A stretch of DNA of 64,000 nt. It comes from Chromera velia. Lineage: Eukaryota; Sar; Chromeraceae. Both the position numbers and the translations under genes were made by a program. Positions 35,843-48,585 of this stretch are shown piece after piece (the first letter of the stretch is position 1; the number at the start of each line of letters is the position of its first letter). The stretch lies in assembly GCA_018398765.1 (NCBI GenBank), contig JAHBMJ010005834.1, positions 43,590 to 107,589 on the forward strand, given 5' to 3'. The notes beneath the pieces were generated by a model that saw nothing but the letters and a program-made list of their open reading frames with translations, searched no databases and was not told the DNA's origin.

Positions 35843-37285
35843 AGAGAGAGCTCTTCTTGCATGGGCATAGAATCGAAAAACAGCCACGGAGAAGAACAGA
35901 GAATCTGGCCTGTCACGCTCACATGTGCAGAGACCTAGACCCCCCAAAACACCCAAGCTTATCCAAACCTTTACCCTCACCACAACAACAGTCACAGACA
36001 GACAGACAGACACACACACACACACACACACGCACGCACGCACGCACGCACACACAGAGACAGAGAAACGAACAGACCTCCTCAGTCCCGTGCCACAGCA
36101 GCACTGCGACCAGAAAGTTCATCCCCTGGACATAACCCACGTCCTGCGTGAAGATCGATTAACAGAGGAAACAAAATTGAATGCGCGCGCAGAGAGAGAG
36201 AGAGAGAGAGCGAGAGAGGCCCCACGACATCAACCAGACCAAACGAGGTCTCTCTTTTTGTCGAAAATGGGTGCACATATGGTCATGCAAACTGACAGAC
36301 AATTGCAAGCCAACCGAATCCATGGGAGGAAAACAGACACCACTATAAACTCAGAGAGAGCGCACCGTGGAGTGGTTATTACTTTAGCTCGGTCTGTCCA
36401 TTAGCTCCCGATCTTTCCTTCCATTCTTTTCTTTGAAGAATTTGTGCGACCAAAAACCACTTCCCCCCCCCGCCCCCCCCCCGGGCTCATTCTGACCGAA
36501 TCGTAGAACGCGTAGGCCTTCAGGATTCGTTTGAGTCTCTCCTTTCTGCAGACAGACGCGTCAGTGTGGTGTACAGGAATCATACAGACGTCAGAGACGT
36601 AGGGAGGGGCTCAGGGGCAGAGGAAAGGACAAACGGGAGGAGAGAAGGAACGAAGCATCGCGACAGAAAGGCGCAAGTTTGCACGCAAAACTAACTAGAT
36701 AGAGAGGCACTTTGATCGGTTCCTTCGAAAGATCACCACCGCAAACGCATCCATCGCAGGAGAAGGGGGCAAAAGAGAGAAGGATAGGAAAGGAGAGAAG
36801 AGAACGAATGGGCAAAGCAGAGGGACGGACCCCTCGCCCCTGAAGAACTGGAGTGTCGGGTATGTTCTGCCGATATCCAGGTTGATTGCAGTCCACACTC
36901 TGTCAGTCACGTCCTTCGACTCTGCACCTGCACTGGCAGCACTCCATGTGGCCTTTGTTCCTTCCCTTCCTCCAGACGGCAAGGCAGCTTCCCTTCCTTC
37001 TTCGGGCCTTTCTCTATCCTCTGTTCCAGCCTGAAGGTCCTCTTTCTGTTGACTTTCCGTCTCGTCCGCACAGGCCAAGATATTCGTGTAAAGGTGAGGC
37101 TCGACCCTCACGTCCGCCAAGCTCATCCATCTCCGCAGCCGCTTACACTGTCCATCCGGTTCCTTCGTGCACGAGCAGTTGGGGCCGCTGCTGATGGGCA
37201 CAAAGAAATTATAGGCCGACCATGTGAACACTGATGTGGCGGCGGGACCGGACAAGAGATGGGCCCTCATGCGGTTCCCCTCCAT
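31228..37285 (-). CDS. TBC-domain RabGAP with long disordered C-terminus
   Basis: Exons: 37285-36831, 36545-36497, 36143-36078, 35789-35727, 35514-35434, 35124-35041, 34530-34399, 33868-32822, about 32594-32559, and 32232-31228. Phases agree, giving about 1005 residues to UGA. The TBC domain spans exons 1-7. Its catalytic arginine is in INLDIGRTYP and its catalytic glutamine in VGYVQGMNFLVAVLLWHG, so both fingers of a dual-finger RabGAP are present. Later motifs are AFWLLHAMMNKYGVREMFLQ, LATDWFLTIYAYSVP and LWDHFFEEGWVALYRLLLAR. It should stimulate GTP hydrolysis by a Rab GTPase in membrane traffic. The C-terminal 500 residues are Ser/Glu/Gly-rich with an Ala10 run. One undetermined base (33730) lies in a C run inside exon 8. 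The ninth exon's 5' end and the ATG (37285 or 37270) are less certain. Confidence 0.85.
32234..32512. repeat. (CA)n and (GA)n tracts in the last TBC-gene intron
   Basis: (CA)n with CAGA interruptions at 32234-32358 and (GA)n at 32464-32512. On the sense strand this is (CT)n, then CACT-like sequence, then (GT)n running directly into the CAG acceptor of the final exon at 32232. Confidence 0.85.
32655..32762. repeat. Composite CA/CCCA/GA repeat in a TBC-gene intron
   Basis: Plus-strand CACCC and CCCA units pass into (CA)n and then (GA)n. The sense strand again reads (CT)n then (GT)n toward the acceptor of the small ninth exon. Confidence 0.75.
33124..33154 (-). repeat. In-frame GCA triplet repeat encoding about ten alanines in the RabGAP
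   Basis: Ten CTG units on plus give GCA codons on the coding strand, inside SEAVDAA...AAGETAEF of exon 8. It is a pure codon repeat and so likely variable in length. Confidence 0.85.
34675..35852. repeat. Two CA/GA composite microsatellites in TBC-gene introns
   Basis: 34675-34765 has GCAC and (CG)n, then (CA)n, then (GA)n. 35812-35852 has (CA)n then (GA)n. In sense orientation both read (CT)n then (GT)n; the second lies about 20 bases before the acceptor of the exon encoding AFWLLHAMM. Confidence 0.8.
36000..36213. repeat. CAGA/CA/CG repeats and a (GA)n run in TBC-gene introns
   Basis: CAGA units, (CA)n, GCAC units and CAGAGA at 36000-36064 lie just 3' of the exon that encodes the glutamine finger. 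A (GA)n run follows at 36190-36213 on the exon's other side. Confidence 0.7.
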
Positions 37286-37719
37286 CCTACCCCTCCCTTC
37301 CCTTGCTGGACCTTTGTGCAGACAAAAGAAGGAAGTCGATTTCTTCGTCGCGAGCTCTAAAAACGATCCGAAAAAAAGGGCTGCGAACGGATTTATCAGG
37401 GACACTAGCACCGCGTCGTGACAGCAGCCAAAAACGCGGGGGAATCAAAACTGGCAGGAACAGAAAACACCACAAAACACATGCGTACAAACAGCAACGT
37501 GTTCACAGTTTCCGATTGAGACTGCAACACGTAATTTGGGCATCCTTCTCATTCCTTCCCAATCTGCAACTCGTCCGATATGACGATCCACTGACCTCCA
37601 ATATGAATAACACAGATCCTCCAGCTTCTGTCATGCTTCTGTCCTATAGCCTCCATGCAGTCTCCTTAAGTTTGCGCACATTTGACGCACGCAAAATGAC
37701 CGCTGGTTGGATGCGCATA

Positions 37720-38229
37720 CCCTGGACATTAATTTGTGGCCATTCTATGCGTGCCTAGGCGTGCGAGACCAATCTAAAACCATCTCCCCCTTTCACTGAC
37801 CATCCCGCCTGAGTATGAGGTGGGGGCGTCTCCCTAGCCAAGCAAGAGCAAACAACACATGCTGTTGCTACCTATCCGTTTACTCGTTGCTTTGTTTTCT
37901 AACAGCTTTTCTACTTATCTCTTATACATACTTTCTCACTACCAGAGTGTTGCATCAATTGACAGAAATCTAGGCACCATAGTCAGACATAGTTAGTCAG
38001 TCAGTCCGTATGAAGCGTGAAAGAAAATGGGCATGCAGATGAACAACGCATGAATGAGTGCATACATTCTCTGCATCCACGCATGCAGAGGGCGCCAGGC
38101 GGTAGCGGCGTCCCCCCCCTTCCACGGCGCATGCTCGTCAGTCGGGGCTAGCCTAGGTCCTGTATGAAGGCCTGCAGAAAAGAAAAAGAAAGTCAAAGCA
38201 TACAAATGGCCACAAATTAATGTCCAAGG
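37720..38229. mobile_element. TA-flanked MITE, copy 1
   Basis: Begins CCCTGGACATTAATTTG and ends with the inverted match CAAATTAATGTCCAAGG, giving terminal inverted repeats of about 25 bp with one mismatch. TA dinucleotides lie just outside both ends (37718-37719 and 38230-38231), as for Tc1/mariner-type insertion. The 510-bp interior has no transposase. Copy 2 at 39227-39741 is in the same orientation and nearly identical. Confidence 0.85.
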
Positions 38230-39226
38230 TATCGTCACCTCTAAACCCTAAACCCGAATTTTCTCGAAATGACTATTTTTCTCTTCTAACGGAAAAAACG
38301 CGAAGACGGGGGCAAATGGTTACCCAGCCTACCTATTGAGTTAATGACCCAGTTATGCTTTCTCCTTGCTTGCCTTCCCTTCTGCTTGCTCTCTCTGACT
38401 TATTCGTAAGAGGCTTTCTGGTGCCACCCCCGGAGTGCAACTGAAATGGGTACCCTTCTACAATTTTTCTGAGATCAGCAAAGAACAGCCGGTACACTTC
38501 TTTTTCCCTTCCACCTATTTTACTTTTCATCACTCTCTGCTGCCATCCCTTTCTTTTTGCACCCCTCTGTCTTTTCATACAAACAAACATCAGCAGATAT
38601 AAAAATATATAAATTCTCTTCCTCACCTCTTTTACTCCTCATACCCATCACATTCTTTTCTCTTTTTACAGGCACCCTGGGACTTAGGCAATGAAACAGA
38701 CACACGCACGTGTAGAGAAGCACACACACATTTCCCCTTCTTGTGTTCCCTTCTTGCCCCGCTTACTACTCTTACTGACAGAAAGACTCAATTTTTATTG
38801 CAGTTTTCCTCTCTATTACTCTTTTTTACATGCATGCGCCCCATTAAGGTGACTAAAACAGCTATATTTTGACTTTAAATCCCCCGGTAAATCATCGGAA
38901 AATATATGCGACCTCTGCTCAATATTCCAAATTTGCAGTCATCTGCTCTTCAGGAAGCGGTATGATATCACAGAATTGTGCAAAGACCAACCCACGCACC
39001 CACTCACCAACCCATCTACCTACCTGTCCCCCGCCCCCACGCATACACAGAGGGAAGGGAAGGGAGGTAGGGGAGCAAAAACTAAGGCAAAAGAGAAAAG
39101 ACTGACTTTTAGAGTGGCGCCACCCAGAGAGAGAGTCAGGTGCCCTGAATGTCTTGCAGAGACGGCGAGAGCAGCAGAGGCCTGCATTCAAAAGAAAAAA
39201 AAACTCAAAGAATTTTTACTACCATA
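38230..39226. other. Segment between the two MITE copies
   Basis: About 1 kb with two telomere-like units at 38241-38255 (CTAAACCCTAAACCC) and a minus frame at about 38620-38340 (ADLRKIVEGYPFQLH) that weakly resembles the LINE frame at 28600 (ADVHRKVSNGKRLHL). That LINE kinship is tentative. No host gene is supported. Confidence 0.45.
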
Positions 39227-39741
39227 CCCTGGACATTAATTTGTGGCCATTCTATGCGTGCCTAGGTGTGCAAGACCAATCTAAAACCATCTCCCCCTTT
39301 CACTGACCATCCCGCTTGAGAATAAGGTGGGGGCGTCTCCCTAGCCAAGCAAAAGCAAACAACACATGCTGTTGCTACCTATCCGTTTACTTGTTGCTTT
39401 GTTTTCTAACAGCTTTTTTACTCATCTCTCACACACATTTTCTCACTACCAGAGTATTACATCGATCGATAGAAGTCCAGGCACTATAGTCAGACACAGT
39501 TAGTCAGTCAGTCCATATAGAGCGTGAAAGATCTGAAAACGAGCATGCAGATGAACAATGCATGAATGAGTGCATACATTCTCTGCATCCACGCATGCAG
39601 AGGGCGCCAGGCGGCAGCGGCGTCCCCCCCCCTCCACGGCGCACGCTCGTCAGTCGGAGCCGGCCCAGGTCCTGTATGAAGGCCTGCAGAAAAGAAAAAG
39701 AAAGTTAAAGCATACAAATGGCCATAAATTAATGTTCAGAG
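39227..39741. mobile_element. TA-flanked MITE, copy 2
   Basis: Same terminal sequence as copy 1 at the left end and a slightly diverged right end (TAAATTAATGTTCAGAG), flanked by TA at 39225-39226 and 39742-39743. The interior matches copy 1 with scattered substitutions, including the GGCGCCAGGCGG block. Both copies are non-autonomous. Confidence 0.85.
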
Positions 39742-41990
39742 TATGCGCACCAGGCGGCGCGCAGTCCATGCACTCCAACGCGTCGGATGGCCAGACCCTG
39801 CCGGACCGAAGCTGCGCCTCACTAGCTCAGTCCGACATTTACATGAAAGACCTTGAATTTACAATTGATCTAGCTGAAGAGATTTTGCTGCTTACTCATC
39901 TAAGACTCCAATCCAAGACTCTTTCGATTTGAATTTTTATATTCTTTTTAGAGTTTTTCAAGGATTTACTTAGATGAGTTAGATTAAGTTAGATTAAAAA
40001 TTATTAAAAAGAATTCAATTAGTAAAAGAATAAGGTAGTATACATTTTTTCAAAAATAATTCAATCAACTATAAAGCTAAAACTACTAAAATAAGCTGCT
40101 GCCGTATGACGAGTTCAATTTATTCAACTGATTAGAAAAAATTGGTGTTAGTTTTCTAGCGTTCTCTAGAGATTGCCAGTACGTTAGGTTTAGTTAGGTT
40201 GCATAATAATAGAACAAAAAAAGGAACCTAGAAAAGAAAAAAAAGACATGCATTTAATTATGACCATTCATTATTCTTTTATTTGAAGAGCTAAAATTAT
40301 TACCTCTATGTACAGAATATGCACTCAACTTTTGATTTTATATAATTGCAGGCTCAAAAAAGAGAAAAAACTGCATGAGCAGACTTTCTTTTTATGTACG
40401 CATCGGGCAGTGCAACGTCTAAGGCCCTGGCTAGATCGATAGCGTTTTATTAGTCGGGAAATTTGGCCCCTGGTTACACTCTATAGCGGTTCAATACCAT
40501 CTAGAATGCCGTGCAGGTTTGCATGAAAGCTTCATTTGAAGCATGGATCTGCAGCGATTCATCAATGTAGAAAGCACATCGTTGCGTCTATCCATCCGTT
40601 TCACAGTTTTTCATCTACACATTCATCTACGCATCCATTCACTCACTCACTCACTCACTCACTTTTTCCTTAGGTGAGTTGTATGTCCGTTAAACTTCTC
40701 TGTTGAGTCACTTCATCTACTCAGCGATTCACCCACTCGTACGAATAGTCAGACAGCCACGCCCTGAAGGTCACTTCGCTGTTGTAGTTCCAGCTCAGTT
40801 ACCCTCAAGCAAGGCCTTCGTTGTCCTTCCCTCACCACCTTTCGTTACGCTCTTCTCTTCTTCCTCCCTTGTTTATTTCTATTCATCTTCCCTGATCACT
40901 CCCCAATGTCTCTTCAATCTGCTCCGCAGACCGTTTCTGCCAAGTTCTCCCCGCCATTCTCTTGTCCGGCATCTTTCGTTGGGTCGCTCTTTCCTCCACT
41001 CGCAATCAGAAAGTCACTCTTAGTATCTTAATTTTAAGCTAGAGTTTCCTGTGCGTCTGCCTCTCTTCTGCTCATTCCACCTCCTCTCCTGTCTTTCGTC
41101 AACCTGAGGCTCTTCTGAAGCCCCTGCATGCCTTTACCGCTCTACAGACGAATTTTTGTCTTGTCATGGCATGTGTCTCAACTGTACCCCCCTCTCTTTC
41201 TCTCCTTCTCTTCGTGGCCCAGATTCTTTGGCAGGGGCCGAGGCCAGGACATCATCTGTTCGGTCAGTCGGGAGGTCGGTGAAAGAGCGCAGCGGCATCG
41301 GACAGCAATGACATTTCTTTTCGCTCATTCACTCATTGAACAGCGCCATCCATCCTCAACCTCCGTCGATAGCGCACTTACTCATTCACGCATTCACGCA
41401 TTCAATCATTCAAGCATTCATACATCGGATTGTGCGCAGCTTTAGCAGCAGTCAGGTCCTACTCCCCCCCCCTCCCCTCTCTCTCGCTCGCTCACGGTTT
41501 CTCTCTCTCGCTCATTCTCCCCTCTCTCTCTCCGTCCTCTCTGCGTGCTGAGGTGGATATGAGGGCGCTGGAGCTGTGCGGGAGAAGACGAAGATCGCCC
41601 AGCAACGACGCCGCTCGATAAAGCAGGCAGGTCAGCGAGTGTGCCGCATCATGTAAATTTCGGCTGGCAACTTCTTTCTGCTCGTGCATGTCGTCGGTCG
41701 TGTTTTCTGAGGGAGACTTACTTTTTCACAAGCCAAATGCAGCAGTCACGAAAAAAAGTGCAGATCGAACATCTGCAAGGGAATTAAGAGATTAGATGCC
41801 GTCTCCTGGATGTGTGTGGTTTTTTCCCCTTTCCATGACTTGATTTTCGGCAACCCTGAGAGCCCGTGGTAATTTAAAACGCTGCGCTCTTTGAACACAG
41901 CCTGCTTCAAAGCACCTGCATCACTCTCAAACTAGTCAGGGGGAAAGCGAGGGGAGGGAAAGTCGGTCATGCTGGGTACAAACGGACAAG

Positions 41991-42021
<31 letters not shown>

Positions 42022-42087
42022 AGAGGCTCGCACCGGGGCATCTTTTGTGCCCAACTCTTTTAGTCTCGCTCCTCTTCTTCGATCTCT
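39742..42087. other. Intergenic region, AT-rich then repeat-rich
   Basis: 39840-40420 is AT-rich and featureless. 40637-40661 is an ACTC run, 41460-41540 a CT-rich stretch, and 41984-42018 a CAGG run. Short splice-like signals occur (acceptor TTTGGCAG at 41226-41233), but no coding phase can be built. Nothing further is supported. Confidence 0.45.
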
Positions 42088-44748
42088 TTATTCCTCCCCC
42101 TCTTCCTCCTCCTCCTCTTCGTCGTTGAACTTTGCAAACAGACCGTTCTTGATGGCCCTGTCCCAGAAGATGCCGATCGGTTCAAAGAGGAGAGTGGAAG
42201 TGTACCCTACAGCGTTGGCAATTCCGTAGGCCAGCTTGAAGACGGGGTTGTCCTTCGGGAACAGGTCGGGGAGGTTCTTGATGACCGCCAGGGGCACTTT
42301 CTCCATCGCCATTGCCATGGCCATGTTCCAATCCATTTTCCCTCCGGCCTCCTTCTCTCTCTCCTTGATCTCCTCGTCCGTGATCGGCTCACCACCCTGA
42401 GGAGAAAGAAAGAAAGAAAAAATAAACAGGGTCAGCACAAAACAACTGTACGTTGCGTGTTTCACGAGGGCAGATCACTCAGGAGAGAATGTGATAAATC
42501 ATGAGTGACCGACAGCAAGACGGCGGACGGCATGACACGGAAAATCAAAAAAAGATCGAGCGACAGACATTGACTGCAGTACTTCCGTGCATGAGCGGCG
42601 GAAATTGACTGAGGGTTTGCTTTGCAGGTCGTGAAAAGGTACCGGCACCAAAACGTGCCTTGATTGAATTGGGAAGAAAAGTGGTGAAGATCCGATCTCG
42701 TCTTTCGTCTGTCGATTTTCTTCCTTTTTTGTCGACTGACGTATTCCTTTGAGAAGTTCTCGAGCCACGCGGTTGCATTGGGGAAGTTGCCTGCCGCCAG
42801 TACTGTGGCGAATGAGTAGACCTGGTTGACGAGAATCTTCAGAGGGGGCGGGATGGCGTTCTCCAGAGCCTCAAGAGCCAGGATGGCAGGGGCAGCCTCC
42901 TTGGAGAGGAAAGGCAAGTCCTGCAAGAAACGGGGATAGGTTCATTGCGTGCATATGAGATGACTTGGTGATAGGAGAAGGGGTTCAGCCTATTTTCTCA
43001 TTTGTTTATGCATTCGGATTACTTTCTCCATTCTCAACTACCACTGCTTCTCCATTGTCTAGACACTTGCAAGACTGCTGTGCTCAACTGAGAAGCCAGA
43101 GCAAGGTCTGTGCAGCTTGCCTGCTTTTGTGCTGAATTTCTTCATTCTTCCTTTTGCCTTCCTTGCTTTACGTGCCTCCTCAATGTGCACAGAGAGAAGC
43201 TTTGCAATGCTGCATGCAGTTCGAGAGCGAAGCCTTAATTTTCTGTCAGCCTCGAGGTTAAATGCCGCTAAAGATAGAAGTGAGGCCTTCAACTGACTCA
43301 CTCACCCTGAGAACATCTGAGGGATAGGGGACCACACAGTGTTCCGAGAGCTCCAGCTTGCCCTCCTCCTCCAATCTCTCGTCCCTCGGCTCGTAAATGA
43401 AAATCTTCACCCGGTTCTCCTGCTCTCCCGTCTCGAGATTGATGTAATACCTGCGTGGATGCGAGTGGACATTTGGGCTTTCCGGTGTTGCAGTGTTGCA
43501 GGGTACATGACTCCCCCGGGATGGTAGATTTGATAAACTTAAAGAGACTGGAGCGATGTGCAAGAATGTGTTCTGCCTCTCCACCATCTTTCATCCTCTC
43601 CATCGGCGGATGCCGGTCAAATCCTCACCGTTGTTTCTGTCTTCTCCCCTTTCCTCTTTTCCTCCTTCCTCCCGTGTTCCATTTTTTCTTGTTTTCTTTC
43701 TGCTTTCATTCCTCGAGTGATCGAGTGCCTCTTCGTGACTGACTGACCTGGGACACCCGAAGACGATGCCTGACTCGTAGAGGAAGAAGGCTCCCAAGTT
43801 GAACGAGGGGCGCAACCCGAGCAGAGCAGCCTGCTTCTCTGTGAGCTTTGTGTCGAAAATCTGCAGTGAAGAGGAATGGAGAAGACGAAAACTTGAGAAC
43901 TCTAGTATGGAAACCAGAGGGGACACTTAATGCGACCACTTCAAACACATGACAACGAACATGTTTCTGGTAGAGAGGTAGCCAGGGAAAGCGCAGTGTG
44001 CAAGATTAAAAACGACAGAGAAAGTGCTTTCCAAGCGAAGACCGAAAAAAAAAAATCTCGCCACAAACCCAAGCCTCTTCCTTTTCGGTCCACCCCTTCC
44101 CTATTCTTCTACCCTTGCACACATACCATTATACAGAAAGCAGGGGAAAAGAAAGGAAAAAAAAAAACAAAAGAAAACATTGGATGCTGACCACAGTCTC
44201 TGCAATTTCCTCTGCAAGTTCCTGTGAAGGTCCAACGATTGAGTCTGCGATTGACGCTGGGTCAATGACACCCTCATGCTCCTCCTTTTCTTTTTCTTTG
44301 AGTTCTTTCTCGCACTCCTCCTTTTCTTCCTTTTTCGCATACTTGCTGCAGAACTCTTTCGGGCCCTTCGACTCCTTCGGCTTCCAGTTCTTTTCGTCGA
44401 ATCTTTTCACTTTCGACTCTTTCGTGTTCTTGGAGTCCAACACCCAGTCAGCGAAAATGTCTGCACGCACGCACACACGAACGCATGCAGGCAGTCAGTA
44501 AGGGAGAACAGCTTCTTTGCCGGACGACCTTCTTTGTCTTTCCTGTCTCTTTTGCAGAACAGACGCCCAGACGGAACCGCAGGAGACACAGGCAGACAGT
44601 CGAAGGATTCCTGTTTTCAATCTCGCCGGATTCTTGCCTGTCCAGCCACGTATGCGAGCTCTTTCTGGGCGGATCCGCAGACAACAGACTAGATGTTTCT
44701 TCTTCTCCCTTCTTTTCTTCATGAACACAGACAGACAGATAGATAGAC

Positions 44749-44784
<36 letters not shown>

Positions 44785-47188
44785 TATATTGTCTTACAGA
44801 CAGACAGACAGACAGACAGACAGACCAGCAGACAGACTATATCCCCAGCAGACAGACAGAAAGACAGACAGACAGACAGACAGATAGACAGACTATATAT
44901 GTTTCAGACAGACAGACAGACAGACTATATGTTTCTTCTTCTCCCTTCTTTTCAGACAGACAGACAGATAGACAGATAGACAGATAGACAGACAGACAGA
45001 CAGACAGACAACTCACCAGGAGCGACGGTCGTCGGAGTGAGAACAATCTCGACCCCTGCGAGGACCAGAGGAAGGAAAATATTCTCTGGGGCCAGGATGT
45101 ACTCTCCTCCTAGGATTACCTTGGGGGCGAATGTAAACTCGGGGGCGCAGATGACAGCAGGTGCGAGCATCACTTTAGGCGCCCAATTTGCGTGCTGCAA
45201 GAAAAGAATATCCACACTCACATACACACATACATACACACATACATACACACATACACGGTTGTGCATACATACACACACACCAGCACCGCTTTACTTG
45301 CTGACTGAGTTGTGCGATGCGAAGTTGTTCAGACGTGACGATGAGAACGGATTTGGATGACGTAGTGCAGAAGGGCGCACGCACGCATTCGCAGGCAAGA
45401 ATGCTGTGTCTGTCAAACAAAGTGTTTCAGTTCTAATATCTTCCATAGAAGACCGGAAGCTGTTTTTAACCGCTGAATCCGGAACCATCAAAAGGATCCG
45501 AAACTTCATGACCCGTCTTCTCTACCAGACAAAGAAGCGAAGAAGAAGAAAAGAGATTTAAAAAGAAACAAACCGACTGACCGGTGCAAGAATCACTTCG
45601 GGGGCCGCGATGAACACAGGACCCCAGACGAACTGCATGCAGAAGGGGGGCACATAGAGAAGAGAAGAAACGAGGCGACGGGGGCAAGCAGACGAACAAG
45701 AGTGTTACTAAGGATCACAATTCTGGGTTTTCGCCGTGACACACGCAGAGAAAAAAGAAAAACACAGAGAGGACAGCACAAAAACCCCACAGCACGAAGT
45801 CAAAAAGCCGTATGAGAGCGGACGGACCGTTGTAGATAGACAGGCGGAAAGGTTGGAAGAAAACAGAGACGTGAAAGTGATGGTGGGTGAGTTACCAGCA
45901 CCAGACCGCGAGGGCAAAAGGCAGAACGGAGAAGCAAAAGGCAGGCAGGAAAAGAACAAGAAGAAGGACTCACGTCGGGTGCCAAATGGAAAGTTGGAGA
46001 GACACTGTACACGGGGGCCCAGACGTAGTGGGGCGCACACACGAGTTCGAACGCGATGTTCTTTTCAGGAGCCCAGTGGCCGTGGGGAACGTCTCTGCAT
46101 TCATTCAGAAACGCATTCGTTCATTCATTTATTTATTCATTCATTCATTCATTCATTCATTCATTCATTCATTCATTCATCCAATCGTTCATTCAATCGT
46201 TCGGATATTCGCTCGGAATAAATTGCAGCTAGGAGTTAGAGGAACGTCCGAGCAAAAAAGAAGACGAGCACAGATGAAACTTGAACACATTGGGCCAACC
46301 GACAACTCATATGTGTCATCCAGAGTTCATCAACTCACTCAACGAAAGCCCTTCTAATTCTCTCCCATCCCCTGAAGCTCGAGAGACTGCTTGCAGATGC
46401 ATATGCGCATGTATTTACTTACCCGCAGTTGGTGTGTGAGTGTTCCTCCTCATCGGGAGGGTGAGGGAGGCCGTCCGGGTCCTGGTGCATGGCTGGGTCG
46501 GAAAAGAACATTCCGTCCCCTCCGTGAGTGTGTTCGTGTTCCTGCAAGGCCTCAATAGACCTGAAGGGGAAGGAGCCGAGGCCGTTCTCTGCCTGAAGGC
46601 GTCTCTTCTCTTCTTGGAGCCTCCTTCTGCGACGACGCTCCTCTCTTCCCTCAGGTACAACCTCCCAGGGCCTCCAGCCGCGCTTGTGGGCCTGCAGAAG
46701 GAAGGAAGCAAGGAATCAATGGGCAACATTTCACGTTGGTTTGACGAAGTGAACAAATTGAGTCTTATTGACGCTTTTCGGGCTCTTCATCCACAACATG
46801 CAATTGCCAGCACATGGATACAGAGATAAGACAGAAAAACACACAGCTAAGCGACTGATACACAGATCCAAGATGATAGAGATGAACCCTCCCACTGACC
46901 TGCACTCTCGCTTCTCTCTCAGAGAGGGCTCCCGTCTCCACACTAGCCACAGGGCCGAGAGGGTTCTCACAGTCCCACCCCTCACTCCCTCCGTTCTCCT
47001 GGTAGAGCTTCTCATCCAGCCAGTCCCACCCGAGGTCCATGTTCTCAAGAGAGAACATCTGGTCGAACTTCAACTCGACATTCTCCGAAGGGACAGCCTC
47101 CTGCTCCGAGAAGTCCATTGCTGCTCTCAGGAACAGGTAGAGAGAAGGAAGGGGGCTGAAGATGAGAAAGTTGTCTCAGACAGAACAG

Positions 47189-47229
<41 letters not shown>

Positions 47230-48391
47230 CACATCACACACACACAGAGGGGGAGAGAGAGAGAGAGAGAGGCCCCACGGCATGACGGTCTCCCTTGTCG
47301 AAGTCAACAACGGGCATGTACACGCATGCATGCAGACTGATAGGAGCCGAAGAGAACGTACACACATGCGCACACAATCCCCCCCCTCCATGTCCCCCAC
47401 TCCCTGACTCACCCTGGCATTCAGGGTCCTCGAGGATCGCCTGTGCGGCCGCCACATGAGAAGCTCCGTGGAAGTGCCCCTGTCCCGCGAGGTCAGAGAG
47501 ACTGCCGAGGCCTTGCTCCTTGCCGTGCTTTTCCATGCAGGCCGAGAGGCGGCGTCTTTTATGCACACCCTTCTCTCCTTGCCATGAGGCAGGGTATCCG
47601 AACTTCTCGGGCTTTTCCAAAAGTTTTCTTTGAACCCTCTGGAAGGTCAGGTCTTGCAGACGACGCACGCCCAGCCTGCATGAGCGAGTCATCCATCGTG
47701 AATTTGCATTCATGCAATTGGTTGGTGAATGCATACTCTAACAGCGGATGATTTGCATTTGTTGGCGCATGTCGGGAGAGGGGAAGGGAAGAATGTGCAT
47801 GCAGGGCCTCAAAAACGAACAGAAAGAACAGTCCTCACAAGTTGTGTGAAAGACATTTGAGCAGGAATGTCACTGAGATGGACAGAAAAGGGCAGCGGAA
47901 AGGAAACCTTCTTTGCAAGAAAAGGAATGCGTACACAGAAGACATTCTGTGGGTATCTCAGACAGATAGAAAGACAGAATGGTAGTCTGCCAGTTAAAAA
48001 GACCGACTGACTCTTCCTTTTGCACCTCGAAGATATCCTTTCCTCTCGGCTTCGGGCAGATGTCCGCAGGCATGCATCTAGCGTAGGTCTTCCAACGGTC
48101 GTTCCTGAAGCACTGGTAGCCCTCGACTGCACACGTCTTGGACCTGCAAGGCGGAAGGTGGAAGTTGACAGACAGCAAGTGATGGGAGGTGTGAGAGCAT
48201 GTCTTCTTCGGTTCAGTTCAAACAGGAAAATTCTTTCCCTTTCTTCGATGTGTGATTTTCCGAACCAGGATCTTTTCCGTCCATCTGTGTGTCTGTTTAC
48301 CTGTCTCCATGCCTGTCTGTCTGTCTGTCTGTCTGTCTGTCTGCCTGTCTGTCTGTCTGTCTGCCTGTCTGTCTGTCTGTCTGTCTATTGT

Positions 48392-48428
<37 letters not shown>

Positions 48429-48479
48429 TGTTCTGTCTGTCTGTCTGTCTCTTGTTCTGTCTGTCTGTCTGTCTCTTGT

Positions 48480-48514
<35 letters not shown>

Positions 48515-48554
48515 GTCTGTCTGTCTGTCCGTCCGTCCGTCCGTCCGTCCGTCC

Positions 48555-48585
<31 letters not shown>

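Noticed and set aside
39108-39200. Plus-strand LINE fragment (RVAPPRERVR) between the MITE copies
   Set aside because: The similarity to the LINE at 28736 is limited to a few residues, and the neighbouring weak match is on the other strand.
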